Source: Haemonchus contortus (taxonomy: Eukaryota; Nematoda; Chromadorea; Rhabditida; Trichostrongylidae). From it: DNA of 64,000 nt. The position numbers and the translations under genes are program-made. This document shows, piece by piece, positions 49,501 through 60,100 of this stretch. The stretch lies in the NCBI GenBank assembly GCA_000469685.2, contig LS997563.1, positions 29,281,897-29,345,896 of the forward strand. The letters are read 5' to 3'. Within the stretch, counting starts at the first letter, position 1. Each line of letters begins with the position of its first letter. The notes beneath the pieces were generated by a model that saw nothing but the letters and a program-made list of their open reading frames with translations, was not told where the DNA came from and made no database searches.

Positions 49501-52500
49501 GACATGTCATCTTTGCGTCCTTTATCAGCTTAAATTTAAAAATACCTCTGTGAAAAAATGAAATATCCCTCGTAATCTCTGGCCGAAAGGGTTGTAATAG
49601 AGATAAATGGCCCGTTAGGGAAAGCACTCCGAGAAAGGCGATGAGGATTTTGCCAATGATAACACCAGTTGCTGTCTGAAAGACTTTAGAACATTTTCTG
49701 TTTCAAAGAAATACTGTAGCGATTACGAGTGCGTAATTGACCTCTACAATAAAAAGCGAAAACTACAGGCACTTACTTCGGTAGCCACTTGGCATTATCT
49801 CAAACTAAAAAGACGAACTCATATCGGACACGATTTTAGCTAGATTTTATGCATAAAGGCAGTCAATTTTCCGAAAATGAGATTATTCAGAAACTCTGTT
49901 TCTTTTACAAAGGAAACTCTGTTTGTCTTTTAAGCCCAACTGCCGTCACTCCTGTTGGTGAAAATGCAGTTGAGAGGGCCACTGCGATGTACCCGGCGCC
50001 TATAACGAAGTACCCAATGAGTTGAGAAGGATAAGTAAGGAAGGTTACGCGGACGCTAGAAACGATTCTGAAAAGGGACAAGAGACACAAAGTTTAAATC
50101 TAAAAGTCTTGAGGCCTTGTTAAATTCCGTGCGCCCACACATTCGCCTACTATTCAGAATCGCAGTGGCCTATTGAATGCGCATGTGGCCTGGACAATGA
50201 CTTGCTATGGCCAGCCGATGTACAAGTCAGTGCTTTCATCCTCCCAGACGAGTCGGGTACCAAGTGACCGACCCCAAATGAAAGGCTTAATTGGCCTAAC
50301 GGAATTGGAATCGATCCGGAATGGTAACCTGTGATCATGCGTGGGTAATAGTGCGTTTACGTTCCACTGCACCACCTTCGTCTCTGAGATATAGTTTATG
50401 GCTTAATAATCAGCCTAGTAAAAAGAAACTGCACCATGGTTGGCGTTATGCTGACGTCGTACGAAAAGTTGGAATCAAAGGGAGTTGACCAGGAGTACAC
50501 CATCTGCGTGAGGAATCAAGGGCAGGAGAATCATGCCGTTCCCACCCACTTCTCAGATACATACTTTTCTTCTGTTCTCTCAGCAATCATTACGCTGACC
50601 TTTCACTTTGGTACTCACCGTAAAACAGTTCCCACGAGGGTTTCGAAATGATGACATGCAGAATACCGTCACTTCTCCCAATCCCGATGCTGAGAACGCT
50701 AGCCGAAAAGCGATGATCCACACCTGAAAATAGTTGTTCACTGCTTCTGGGACATAAGACAATGCTTTGGAATGCTCTAGATAGGGTGGTGTGATTTCGA
50801 ACAAAAACAAAGTATTATAGGAATTGCACCTCAGGGTCTCCAAGTAGACGAAAATCTGTAAGAGCATTCAATTTAGCGAACGCGCCACTATTGAAAATAT
50901 GAACGTTGTCGAGTATTGCCATTATGACGAATACCACCGCTAAAGAGAATAGTAAGGAGAAACAGAACACGTTGTTCTAGAGGCAAACAAGCTTACCTAG
51001 AATGGCTAAAAGAGCGATAAGAAGAGATGGTCCATTGATAGCCAACAAAGTCACAACTGCTAGCAATGCAGCACTACGCCCGAGCATCTACAAAATGTAA
51101 GGATGAGGACACAGTATGGATTCTTTGGCCTTGGTCAATTCCGTTTTCAGAATGTGTTCATCTACCGACTTCCATCCAGAAGCAAAGTGGCGTTTGGATG
51201 TGAATGTGATCCACAATGGCTTGCAGTGGTCAGTCGGTGTGCAAATGGGTGCACTCGGACTTCAGCGACGTGCTTGTTTCCACCGATCGACCGACCTACG
51301 CCGTTGCAGACCACGTGTTGACAGCGCAGGACAGATTGCATTTAGGGCTGCGCGAGTCGTGAAGACGCGTGATCCATCGGTGTCTAGTGATGCTAACACG
51401 TGGCCAGGAACCCCATTGGTCGGTCGGTCAGTCGGTGGAAACAATGCACGTCGGTGGGGTCTGAATGCATCCAATCAGAGATTTTACCCCTTCAGGCGAG
51501 TCTGGTACCAATCAGCTGGCCCTGAAGGGAGGGAAGGACTGTACTGACCCGGGCGTATGTCAATTCCCAAACATGCGCGTGCGGTACTGGTGCGGGACTT
51601 GCCACACCACCTGTGGTAGAAAAGGTAATTAGTTCAATATGCGGGCAGCGGAGTTCACTCTACACCGAGCGAAATTCAGTGGTGCGTGGGTGTGAGATAC
51701 GTATTGCAGCGGCATTCAGGAAAAAGGCCATTCAAAACTGAAAAGGGGAACTACACCAGATGCTACTGTTGAGATTAAGTGCAATAGGCTTACCGGAAAA
51801 TCGATACCATTACCACCACGTTCTTCGGTGATATATCTAAAGAAAATTCATTATTTTTTTCGCTTTTTAGTATTATTATATATTCATATATTAGTGCGAC
51901 TGCAACAGCTTATAACCTACTCATTCTAAAGATTTTCCCAAGTGAGATCTTATCGCAACATAACGCTTTTCTGCTTGAAGTCAGGCGGTTTAAGCTGCCT
52001 TCGAGTACTTAGCGTTGTTCTCGACCCGTAACCCTGGTGGCACTTTACTTGATGATGTGAGATGAAGAGGAACCGTAGACAGTTGGTGGAATGGGAACGT
52101 CTGATAAGAGTTGATAAGAAACCATAGAAGATAAGAGTCGTTGACTACGTTACGCCCTCCCAGTCAACAGTTTAAACTTGACTTGGTCATCGTGCGTGCT
52201 CGGTCACAAGGACTAGTAGCGATCCATACAATTCTGTGCCCGTTATGTTCTTCAAGTGAGTAAAGGAAGCTTGACACTTTTGTAGGAAGTGGGGGGTGTA
52301 AAGGGATCTCAGATGGGAGATGAGAATAAGTGATAAGTGCTGATAAGAAGCTAGAGAATGCAAGTGCCATCAGGTCTTTCACGCCTTTCGTTGTATAGTG
52401 GAACCTTAGCTCTTTGATGCATGACGTAGATGGTGATGGATTCTTGGTTGCAAGGTCTTTCTGAGCATGCTCACCACATGTCCGAAGTCCGGTCCATCCC

Positions 52501-55188
52501 CCTGTCATCTGTGTTCCCACTCTGCCACCTGCGTCCCTTCCAAATTTGAACACCTTTAGTAAGTAACTTTTTGAAGTAACTTTTCGCCCACCTCCTCGCG
52601 GGAGGAGTTCAGTCTTGTCACTACCATCAGAGTGCCTACGACATTTGGACAGTTTAGCTCCATGGGAGGAATAGTTGAGATTCCCGATCAAACATTCACT
52701 TTACACACGCCCCACCTTGTTGTGGGAGGAGTCCGGCCCCGTCATATTCCATCAGCGTTCGCATCTTGCTGCTTGCATCGGCTCAAACCCACGCATGGAC
52801 AAGCCCGCAAGTACACAGACACCGACAAACCAAAGGACGCACTTAGCGCTTTATTCAGGTAGAATGCTTCTTTTAGCTCGCCAATGGAGGGGAAAGGAGG
52901 AAGGGGTAGCAAAATTATGTCAAAAGTGCAACCTAAAAAAATAAGACATTCCTGAAGATCTCACTCATAGAGCAGAAGCTGACGAGCAATTCTAGGTCGA
53001 TGGGATTTTCCTACAACCAAATGATGTTAATTTAAACTCATTCGATTGCTTGTTATTAGATTGGTTCGAGAAACGTCTGTGAGAACTACGAAAGAAGAGG
53101 ACTCGGGGAATTTTTTGGAGGCTCAAATGGCGTTCGTGGCAGGGTTAACAGTGGCGTTTCACACTAAAAAAAAATAATCTCACCATCAGCTCACCTCACG
53201 TAGGAATAGGCTGAATTGTTTATGCTTGATGACTTCATCGGTCTATTCCAGCAGAAGCCTTCAGCGTAGAAGTTGGAGTTCATCTTAGCTGCCCTGCAGT
53301 GAGTATCCAAAAATAGTGAGGAACATTCGTGCCCTGCAATATCAAACTCACTGATTTTTTCGAGGACTGGAAACATTGACGCTCTTCCAAATAATAGGAC
53401 ATCTGGGACACCTAACTATTCACCTGGCCAGATGACTAGGGATGAATAGGGACTCGTTTCATCACAGTGCCAAGAAAAGCAGAGGAGTTGGCCCGATACA
53501 AGTGATGTTCCGAATCCTTCAGGAGAGAGCTCTCGCGATGGTCTCTCGTACGGCCAAGCCTTACTTCCGAGCCTTTCTTTCGGGACTTTCCCTCCAGGCA
53601 AGATCGCTCCGCTGCAGCCTTTTGAGGTGGAAGGGTGGGATGGGAGTTGTAGTGGCTGGTGCAGTTCTCACGGGATTGGCGGATCAGTTGGCCTAGATTC
53701 TCTTGTGCTGACACAGGAGAAAAATTATGTTTAAAGGAAATCGGGAAGATTGAATTCTTACAGTTTTTCACAAAGTTTTCGCTGCAGATACCGATAGATA
53801 GACTGTCGTTGTACACAACAGTACCATGTTTGATAATTAATTGTCCCTGATGGAATATGCTCATTTGAGCCATGAAAATCAGTACAACATAGCCATAGCC
53901 AAACCCTGAAACATCCCTAACGTCTCATATTCGAATCACTGGAATTTTTAGATATTCATCAAGAAAAATGTACATGTTTTCTTTTCTGTACTATTCTCTC
54001 TATTTCTGAAGCAATGGTGTGGGCTCACTCCACTCGGTCGAGTCGTGCGAAGCGCTCATCTCGGAGCTATCGCACAGGACTTTCGACAGAAGAATCGGAT
54101 GTGGAGATGCTCCTTTTTTCCTAAGAGTCTCAACACTGCTAGATACTGTGGACTTTCTAGCGATACTTCTCCATTACCTGTCTAGCTATGATGACTGGAT
54201 TCGTTGTGAACCATTTTGGCATAGCGTCAGAAGGGTTCTAACGGAGACGTTCTGTATCTGCGGGTCGTAGGTATGAGAACAGCGAGCTTAAACGCTATTT
54301 CTAAATGCTTTTGGACCAAACTGATTTCGACATGGCCCGATAACTGCTTCCATCATCCCTCACTACCCTATCCTAAAGCAATCTTATTCCCGAATATCGC
54401 GACTGTTGAGATTCTCGTTTGTGAGTCTATCTCCCTGCTCTTTGTCGTAGCTGCGGCTGCTAAAGGGGATAGAAGTTTTCGTTCTACTCACCAGTTCGCT
54501 TAGTAGAAGTTGCGCCCTGCTTTGCCTCGCACCTCATGACTTCCAATCAGAATCGCATTGGAGAATTGGTAGCTTAAGCGGCCTATACAGTGAATTGCGG
54601 TGGCTACCCGATGGACAAGTCAGGCTTTTTTCTCACCCAGACGAGTCTGATACCATTTAGTCGATCCCGGAGGAATGGAAGGTCAGTTGGCTTAGGCGTA
54701 TATCGATCTCAGATTCGAACCCGTGACAATGCGTGTGTGATAGTGCGCCACTAGTCACTACTCCACCTCCGCCCTTTGTCTGTACGTAATTTCAAGATAA
54801 ACAATTCTGTAATTATGACAAATGTGATGTATGTAAGGAACCGTACCTCTGCATACACGACCATACAGATGAAATACATTTACCAATCCTCTTTGTGTAC
54901 ATTGTGAAACAAATAAAACAAGAAATAAGGTGGGATGTACGAATAGCACAAGTATGATCACATACGCCACAATAAATGCTACTGGAAGTACAGAATGAAA
55001 GAAACTTTTACTTTTATATATAAATTCATACTGTTATATACCAACTTACATCCTCCATTTATAACTGCTTCAACAGGTAATATCCACATTTCGTTCATTA
55101 GTGGAAGTAAACAAAGGATAGAAAAAATGTCTATGGCAGTTCGGACATATGATTCTTTTTCTGGAACAGATTTGTTGCTGTATTCCAC
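46576..55188 (-). CDS. Divergent SLC6-type (neurotransmitter:sodium symporter family) transporter
   Basis: Multi-pass membrane protein. Minus-strand exons: 55050 to about 55188, 54884-54981, 54178-54237, 53762-53905, 53195-53333, 51796-51838, 50997-51087, 50830-50939, 50619-50774, 50463-50503, 49950-50067, 49546-49675, 48828-48944, 48058-48182, 47895-47994, 47334-47452, 47022-47135, 46850-46895 and 46576-46775 (stop); about 700 residues. SLC6 hallmarks: TM1-TM2 MWILPVEAVINGGLAF (canonical WRFPY..NGGGAF spacing); the loop WHECSSLFLDTHC, with W-x2-C-x8-C as in SLC6; TM6 VWIIAFRLAFSASGLG; TM10-11 FGYGIAEHHRDIREVF. The C-terminal tail is Lys/Ser-rich. Signature residues are changed: TM1 Arg to Ile, and the TM7 SYN Asn is not conserved. 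Unresolved: the 54178/53905 junction is one base out of phase, and the first exon has no ATG, so the N-terminus lies upstream. It may be a non-canonical transporter or a regulatory SLC6-like protein. Confidence 0.82.
47519..47533. repeat. Poly-C run
   Basis: Fifteen consecutive Cs in an SLC6 intron, next to a GC-rich element copy. The exact length is likely unreliable in assemblies. Confidence 0.7.
47535..47690 (+). repeat. GC-rich dispersed element, copy 2
   Basis: Shares with the 19493-19640 copy the order GCGGTTCCGTGGCG, CAAACCTTTCCCTTCATACG, CGCGCGA-like block and TAGCGCGACGCGACC, ending in GGGAGAAGTACCG. Lies in an SLC6 intron. Confidence 0.5.
49021..49168 (-). repeat. GC-rich dispersed element, copy 3, with short terminal inverted repeats
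   Basis: Minus-orientation copy of the family. TCTCCCCGAA near the left end and TTCGGGGAGA near the right are perfect 10-bp inverted repeats, and GGAGAAGTACCGCCACCC matches copy 1. Lies in an SLC6 intron. Confidence 0.6.
50148..50388 (-). repeat. tRNA-derived SINE copy in SLC6 intron
   Basis: Minus-strand copy: CAGAATCGCAGTGGCC end, GATGTACAAGTCAGTGC, CCCAGACGAGTCGG, and a degraded promoter end with CCACTGCACCACC. Diverged B box. Confidence 0.65.
51165..51615 (-). repeat. tRNA-derived SINE copy split by a foldback insert
   Basis: The tail half is 51165-51265 and the head half is 51454-51615 (CAGGCGAGTCTGGTACCAAT, then a degraded box-B end and CCACACCACCTG). The interruption 51266-51453 is a separate terminal-inverted-repeat element. 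Confidence 0.6.
51266..51453. repeat. Non-autonomous inverted-repeat (MITE-like) element
   Basis: The left end CGACGTGCTTGTTTCCACCG and the right end, reverse-complemented, CGACGTGCATTGTTTCCACC match over about 33 bp, with a further inner match (CACGTG..). 188 bp, no transposase, GC-rich. Inserted in a SINE. No convincing target duplication seen. Confidence 0.7.
52440..52870. repeat. Relative of the 145-bp satellite in SLC6 intron
   Basis: Contains GAAGTCCGGTCCATCCCCCT, GTGTTCCCACTCTGCCACCT, CAAATTTGAAC and, at the right end, ACACAGACACCGACAAACC then CACTTAGCGCTTTATTCAGG. These are the same landmarks, in the same order, as in the insert at 32116-33845. Only one or two diverged units remain. 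Confidence 0.7.
54537..54775 (-). repeat. tRNA-derived SINE copy
   Basis: Minus-strand copy with B box GATTCGAACC near 54712, GCCTATACAGTGAATTGCGG and CCAGACGAGTCTGATACC. Lies between the TM2 and TM3 exon region and the next intron of the SLC6 gene. Confidence 0.75.
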
Positions 55189-55257
55189 ACACGCAGGAAC
55201 GATTTTGGATAAGGTTCAGTACAATATGTCCACACAGTGACAAGACTGACATAGATC

Positions 55258-55800
55258 ACAGGATGCTTCCACGCCTTGCATTCATAGGTTTTAAGAAGGT
55301 CTTTGACACCTTGAGAAGAAGCTCAACTTGAAGCTCGGACTACCTTGGTGTCTCTACTGAATGTATAAGATGCTTTGTGAGCTCTACAACAACCTCACAG
55401 ACAGACACTCTGAGGTCATGGTTGATGTGAAAGAGGCTCCCACTAGAAGATTCTATAGAACTCGAACTCATCAACCGTCACATCATCTCTTTTTCTTGCG
55501 GCAGCGCTTGTAGAAGGATTGGTCTGCAATCAAGCCTAAAGGAACTGAAGGAATCATGTTCGTGAGGAGCGGACTGGTACCTTCTGCTCCTTTTCCGTTA
55601 AACAGGAGATTTCAACAGAATGCTACAGCTAAATGTACGTCGTCCTATGTAGAGGTAGTGTTGAGGATAGCAAAAACCTCTGGATCCGTTATCGTTTTTC
55701 AAATCCGATTCCTTCATGACTCAATTACCGCCTCAGAGACTTGTTCTCACGGGATGCAGGGGTGAGGAGGAATCCGAAGGTTCCAGTTCGGTCAATGAAC
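55258..55800 (+). pseudogene. Degenerate RTE reverse transcriptase remnant
   Basis: Plus-strand fragments in different frames resemble RTE RT pieces: LAFIGFKKVFDT (the catalytic LTFIDLKKAFD-like motif A) and MFVRSGLVPSAPFPLN (the MFMKKGLVPDAPFTLN segment seen in the RTE at 61-64 kb). Many stops; a dead fragment in the opposite orientation to the right-edge RTE. Confidence 0.7.
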
Positions 55801-56249
55801 GAATATCAGGGGAGCTGGGCTTTCCCTGGTGAGGGGAGTTGAAAAGTATAAAAGCGATCCGCACGTACATCGAAATAACTCAGAATAGCTGTTTTTCTAA
55901 GCACACCCAGAATATAATGCAAACTTCACGATGGATTTCTCTAAGGCGTCTCAAATCTCACTCACGTAGCCTTTTTATTTTTCGTATCGCTCGCCTTGTT
56001 GCTATCTGAAAACGATTTCAAATAAATCAGACTTTCGAGAGGGGTTGTTGTGGTGGTCATCTGTTGACAGCGACCTCAACTTGAAAGCAGTGAGTACGAT
56101 AATTTAATTCTACGATAGATTGAATGTAAGCCCCTTAAGGACCCGCTAATTATTTGATACAGGTATCCTTATCAGCACCAATCCCACAGCTGCATTTTTG
56201 GTCATGAAGTTTTTGATGTTGATCTTAAGTTTTTGGTTTTTGAGAGTGC

Positions 56250-56492
56250 CCCGCACTCGACTTCTATTCAGAAGCGTAGAGGCGTTTTGAATGCGTACGT
56301 GGCCTATACAATGACTAGCGGTGGTCGTGCAATATACGAGACAGTGTGCCAGCAGATGAGTCTGATACCGATGAAGCGACCCCGGAAAGATGGAAGGCTG
56401 GGCTGGCCTCGGCGAATATCCATCTGAGATTCGAACCCATGACCATACGTGTGTGACTGCGTGCGGTCCTGAGCACTACATCACCTCAAACC
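56250..56492 (-). repeat. tRNA-derived SINE copy
   Basis: Minus-strand copy: ATTCAGAAGCG end, GTGGCCTATACAATGA, GAGTCTGATACCGATG, B box GATTCGAACCC near 56428, and CACTACATCACCTC head. Confidence 0.75.
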
Positions 56493-56695
56493 CATTTCGT
56501 TCATATCATATTATGTAGCACATGCGACTAGCCCTTGAAATGTTGAACTCTGTTGCGCTCTGTTATTGTTTTAACCATTATTCAAGTCATTAATTTAGCC
56601 CTCATGAAAACACTTGCGTTTGTGCAGCATTTCGGTTATCTGATTTGATTGTGTTTTCTTATTGTATCCAATTTACTTAGTAAGGTGGTTACTTG

Positions 56696-56937
56696 GGCAG
56701 AGGTGGTTTAGTGGCAAGTGGCGCACTATATCACACGCACGGTCAGGGGTTCGAATCCCGGATCGTTGCCCGCCTAGGCCAACCAAGCCTTCTATCCCTC
56801 CGGGGTCGGTGAATTGGTACCAGACTCGTCTGGGAGGATAAAAGCACTGACTTGTACATCGGCTGGCCACCGCAATTCATTGTATAGGCCACATACACAC
56901 TCATTGCGCCACTACGATTCTGAATGGAAGTCGAATG
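56696..56937 (+). repeat. tRNA-derived SINE, best-preserved copy
   Basis: The head has RNA polymerase III promoter boxes: A box TAGTGGCAAGTGG (56709-56721) and a perfect B box GGTTCGAATCC (56748-56758). It is followed by a unique body (GGTACCAGACTCGTCTGGGA, GTACATCGGCTGGCC) and a TTCTGAATGGAAG tail. The head does not fold into a complete tRNA, so this is a SINE, not a tRNA gene. Confidence 0.85.
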
Positions 56938-57133
56938 TTGGGCTGCCTCCCTCAGACGGGATTGATTAACGCCAAAAACTTTATCCTTTATCCTTTTATC
57001 CAATTTACTTATCGTCCCCATTGCCTATGATCTCACCTGTGATGGGCCTGTTCCTGGTGACAACAATTCGGTTTCCTAAATTGTCAAATTATAGTAATTT
57101 TTCGATTAGCAGATAAAAACAAGTGATCATGGT

Positions 57134-60100
57134 TCACGATTTGCTCACGTAATCAACGCCGGTAGCTAGTTCGTCATCATTATAGAATTGGTCCATATCC
57201 TCCTGAAAAGGAAGAGTATAAATCTCATACGGCTCTTTTTCAAACTTATCCTATTCTTGATTTTTTAGCTCTTTTGATCATGATTTACCGAAAGTCCCAA
57301 TATTCAATGACTGACTATCCATTAATCTCGGCATGATCCAAGTAATATCTGTTGTGGATTAACTTAGCCTCCGAGATTGGTAACAACTTTGTTCACAACT
57401 AACGTTTCAGCTGAACCGCCCTCTTCGGAGCCTACATACGATTGGAGCTGTTTGGATGGGTGGAGGAGAGAAACAGCTCCAATCTTATGCAGATTCCAAA
57501 GAATGCGAGTCAGCCGAAACGTGACTCGTGAATAAAGTTTTTACCAAGTTCGGAAGCTAAGTCAATCCCCAACAGATAGTTTAGATACTGCTAATAAAAA
57601 GGAAGAAACAGTTTCGGTTGGTTTTATTCTTACCTTCATAGTCTGCATCTGAGTTCCCATCTCGAAGATGCTATCAGCGCTTGAAGTCCGTTCAACAGGT
57701 ATGTGCTGCAAAAGTAGATGAGCCTTTTTAGCATGAGCCCACATGGGTAACCATCAGGAACTGCTCATGACAGCCCACCGAATATCTCTTTAGTTTATTA
57801 GGCGCATCTATTAGGGAACACGAAAGCAATGGAAATGCTGAGTATCAATCAAAAGCCGTGATATGAGGCGTTCTAAAGATGTCGGAATGGTAACTCAAAC
57901 AACTGGAATAGAGGAAACTCCGCCTACACACGCAGGCCACACCCACGAGATGATGTTTCAAATTCGGAAATGAAGGATGCGCTCAAGCAAATTAACGAAA
58001 GGGCGAAAGTAGCCAGTGGTTATAAACTGACAAAAAAAAAACAGGGTCCTCGTTGGATGATGTCAATGTCTGAGAAGATCCAGATCTTCTCGTTCATCAT
58101 CACGCTGCCTACATACTACAGTATTGGTTTCGATTGGTGGTATTAGAGAGATTTCATTGAATGTTTTCACCTCGCAAGGTCCCCATCCATTTTTCAGCCA
58201 CACCAAACTCTTTGGCACATTTGTAAATATTTTCAGCGTATCAGAAAAATAGCTTACTTTCCGTTTTTCCTTGCTGGTGGGTTCCCTTTTTCGACGTTTA
58301 TGCTGGAACCAATCCATAGTCAAACAAAGCAGGTACAAGTAATGTTCCCATTTACTACCTCTGTTTCAGCAGTTTTCTGTTCAACGATTTCCTCCTAAAC
58401 TATAGTGACTTGAAGGCAGTGGATGGATAGAAATGCTTTCAAAGAAGATGTCATGTGTGAACAGGCAGCATACCTCCTTCTGTTTCTTCAACTGTTTCTT
58501 CCTTTCTTCTTCTGCCTGAATGAAGTGACTGCTGTTCAGATTTATTAGTTTGGTTGCTCAGTTTTGAGTGCAAGAACTCAAGCGTACTGCCGCCGATTTC
58601 CTCTTTTTTAAAGATGTCAACCCTTCCAATTTACTTTTTGTCACACCAAGTCGAACGGAATTGTCTTCGCTATCAAGTGGCAGTATTACTTAATCTACAT
58701 ATGGCGAATTGATGTTGATCTTCTCGGCTGGTTTTTAGGCGATTTCCTTTCCCTAGTGCTAGACTGCATACGCACTAGCACCGCACACCAAAGGTTGCTC
58801 TCGGTATATCGCCACAACAAGGCCCGTCTCCTGAAGTTGGCCTACTCTGGATTCCTCTATGGCTTGTCGGTTCAACCGGACAACATGACCAAATTGCTCG
58901 AAGGACGGAAAAAACTGCTTCCGTTGAGCCTAGAGGAGCAAAGAGCTAGATTTGAGCCCGTCCGCATTCATTCGCTGCGCCCCGATCGCAGAAATGGTTA
59001 CAGGGCTGTTGTCAACCAGAATACGCGCGAAGTGGGCGGGGTGACCAACTTTCGACGGACCCGCGCAACGGACGTTCTCCGGTTGACAACGGTCCTGTAA
59101 CCTGCAGAAATGGACCGATGAGCTTTCGTTGGAGTCAGCAGTAGTGGAAAGGCGAACCCGCTCTTCGCGACTTGGATGAGTGCCCACTATTTTGTAAATC
59201 ACTATACTTGATGAACTTGCGTTTCCTTCCTTTAATTGTAACCTTCTCTTAATAAACTCGCACACTCCTCTTTGTTATGTAAATATGCAAATAGTTGTAA
59301 CTAAGTGGAATACATAATGCAATCTAGCCGATGTGGCGAACCGCCGTTCAGCCACATCGGCTACCTTATGTTCCTCTGGGACTGAGAGCCCAGCGCAGAG
59401 GGAGGTTACTGAAATACCCGAGCGCTTAGTGAAGTCACTCGGATTAGCAACTAGGCTCACCCAACCTAAAGGCCTTAAGTTTACGGAGGCTGGTCAATGA
59501 AACCTGCAAAGAGTGCAGTACGGGAGTTGCGCAAGAGAGTGCGCCAGAATTCTGGATTCCTCGACCACTGAAGCCGATCACAATCGAAGGATGGCCTGTG
59601 ACAGTGTTTTTTGAATATAATGGGGCCAATGGCAATTATCGATTGTATAGCAATAGATTGACAAGCCAACCTTCTTAAGTTTCCTCTCTTTCTCTGACGG
59701 AGGTGTAGGCTGTAAAAAGTCTTTTGACTCGACTAATTACTGGGGGCGCAGCTAGTAGGACTTACTAAGTTTTCATAAGCACCGTCATCTTCCTGAAATA
59801 TTCTACGTTAATCAACAGAAACTGAACACTCATCGAAAAAAAGAGAAACCTACCTTTTCGACCAACTCTACTGATACTTTTTGAGGGGCTTGCTTTTTTT
59901 CTCCCTTTTTCTTCTTCTGAATGAAACGGCTTTATAGAGCCAAGAGCCGGGATAACATCTTTGCTTACCTCATCTTCTTCCTTCGTTTCATCCCCCTGAA
60001 AATAGAGATTCCGTAGTGATTCAAATCAATCAACACCACCTGACAAAGACAAAAGGTCTACATAAACTCTAGCCTGAATCAGCTACCGTAACAATGGCAT

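Larger units (their letters stand above)
55189..57133. other. Repeat-rich spacer between the SLC6 exons and the charged-exon gene
   Basis: Holds an RTE remnant (55258-55800), two SINEs in opposite orientation (56250-56492 and 56696-56937) and otherwise AT-rich sequence. If the charged exons belong to the SLC6 gene, this is an intron containing one more unseen exon. Confidence 0.5.

Noticed and set aside
50940..50996. In-frame TAG breaking the SLC6 gene
   Set aside because: A 57-bp intron (donor GTAAGC, acceptor CTTTAG) removes it and closes the phase, so no stop is needed.
56696..56768. Possible tRNA gene with perfect B box
   Set aside because: A and B boxes are present but the cloverleaf does not close, and the same head is followed by a shared body in several copies. 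It is a SINE promoter.
58756..59100. 114-codon plus-strand open frame as a gene
   Set aside because: It runs through a foldback element and lies in an intron on the other strand, with no recognised domain.
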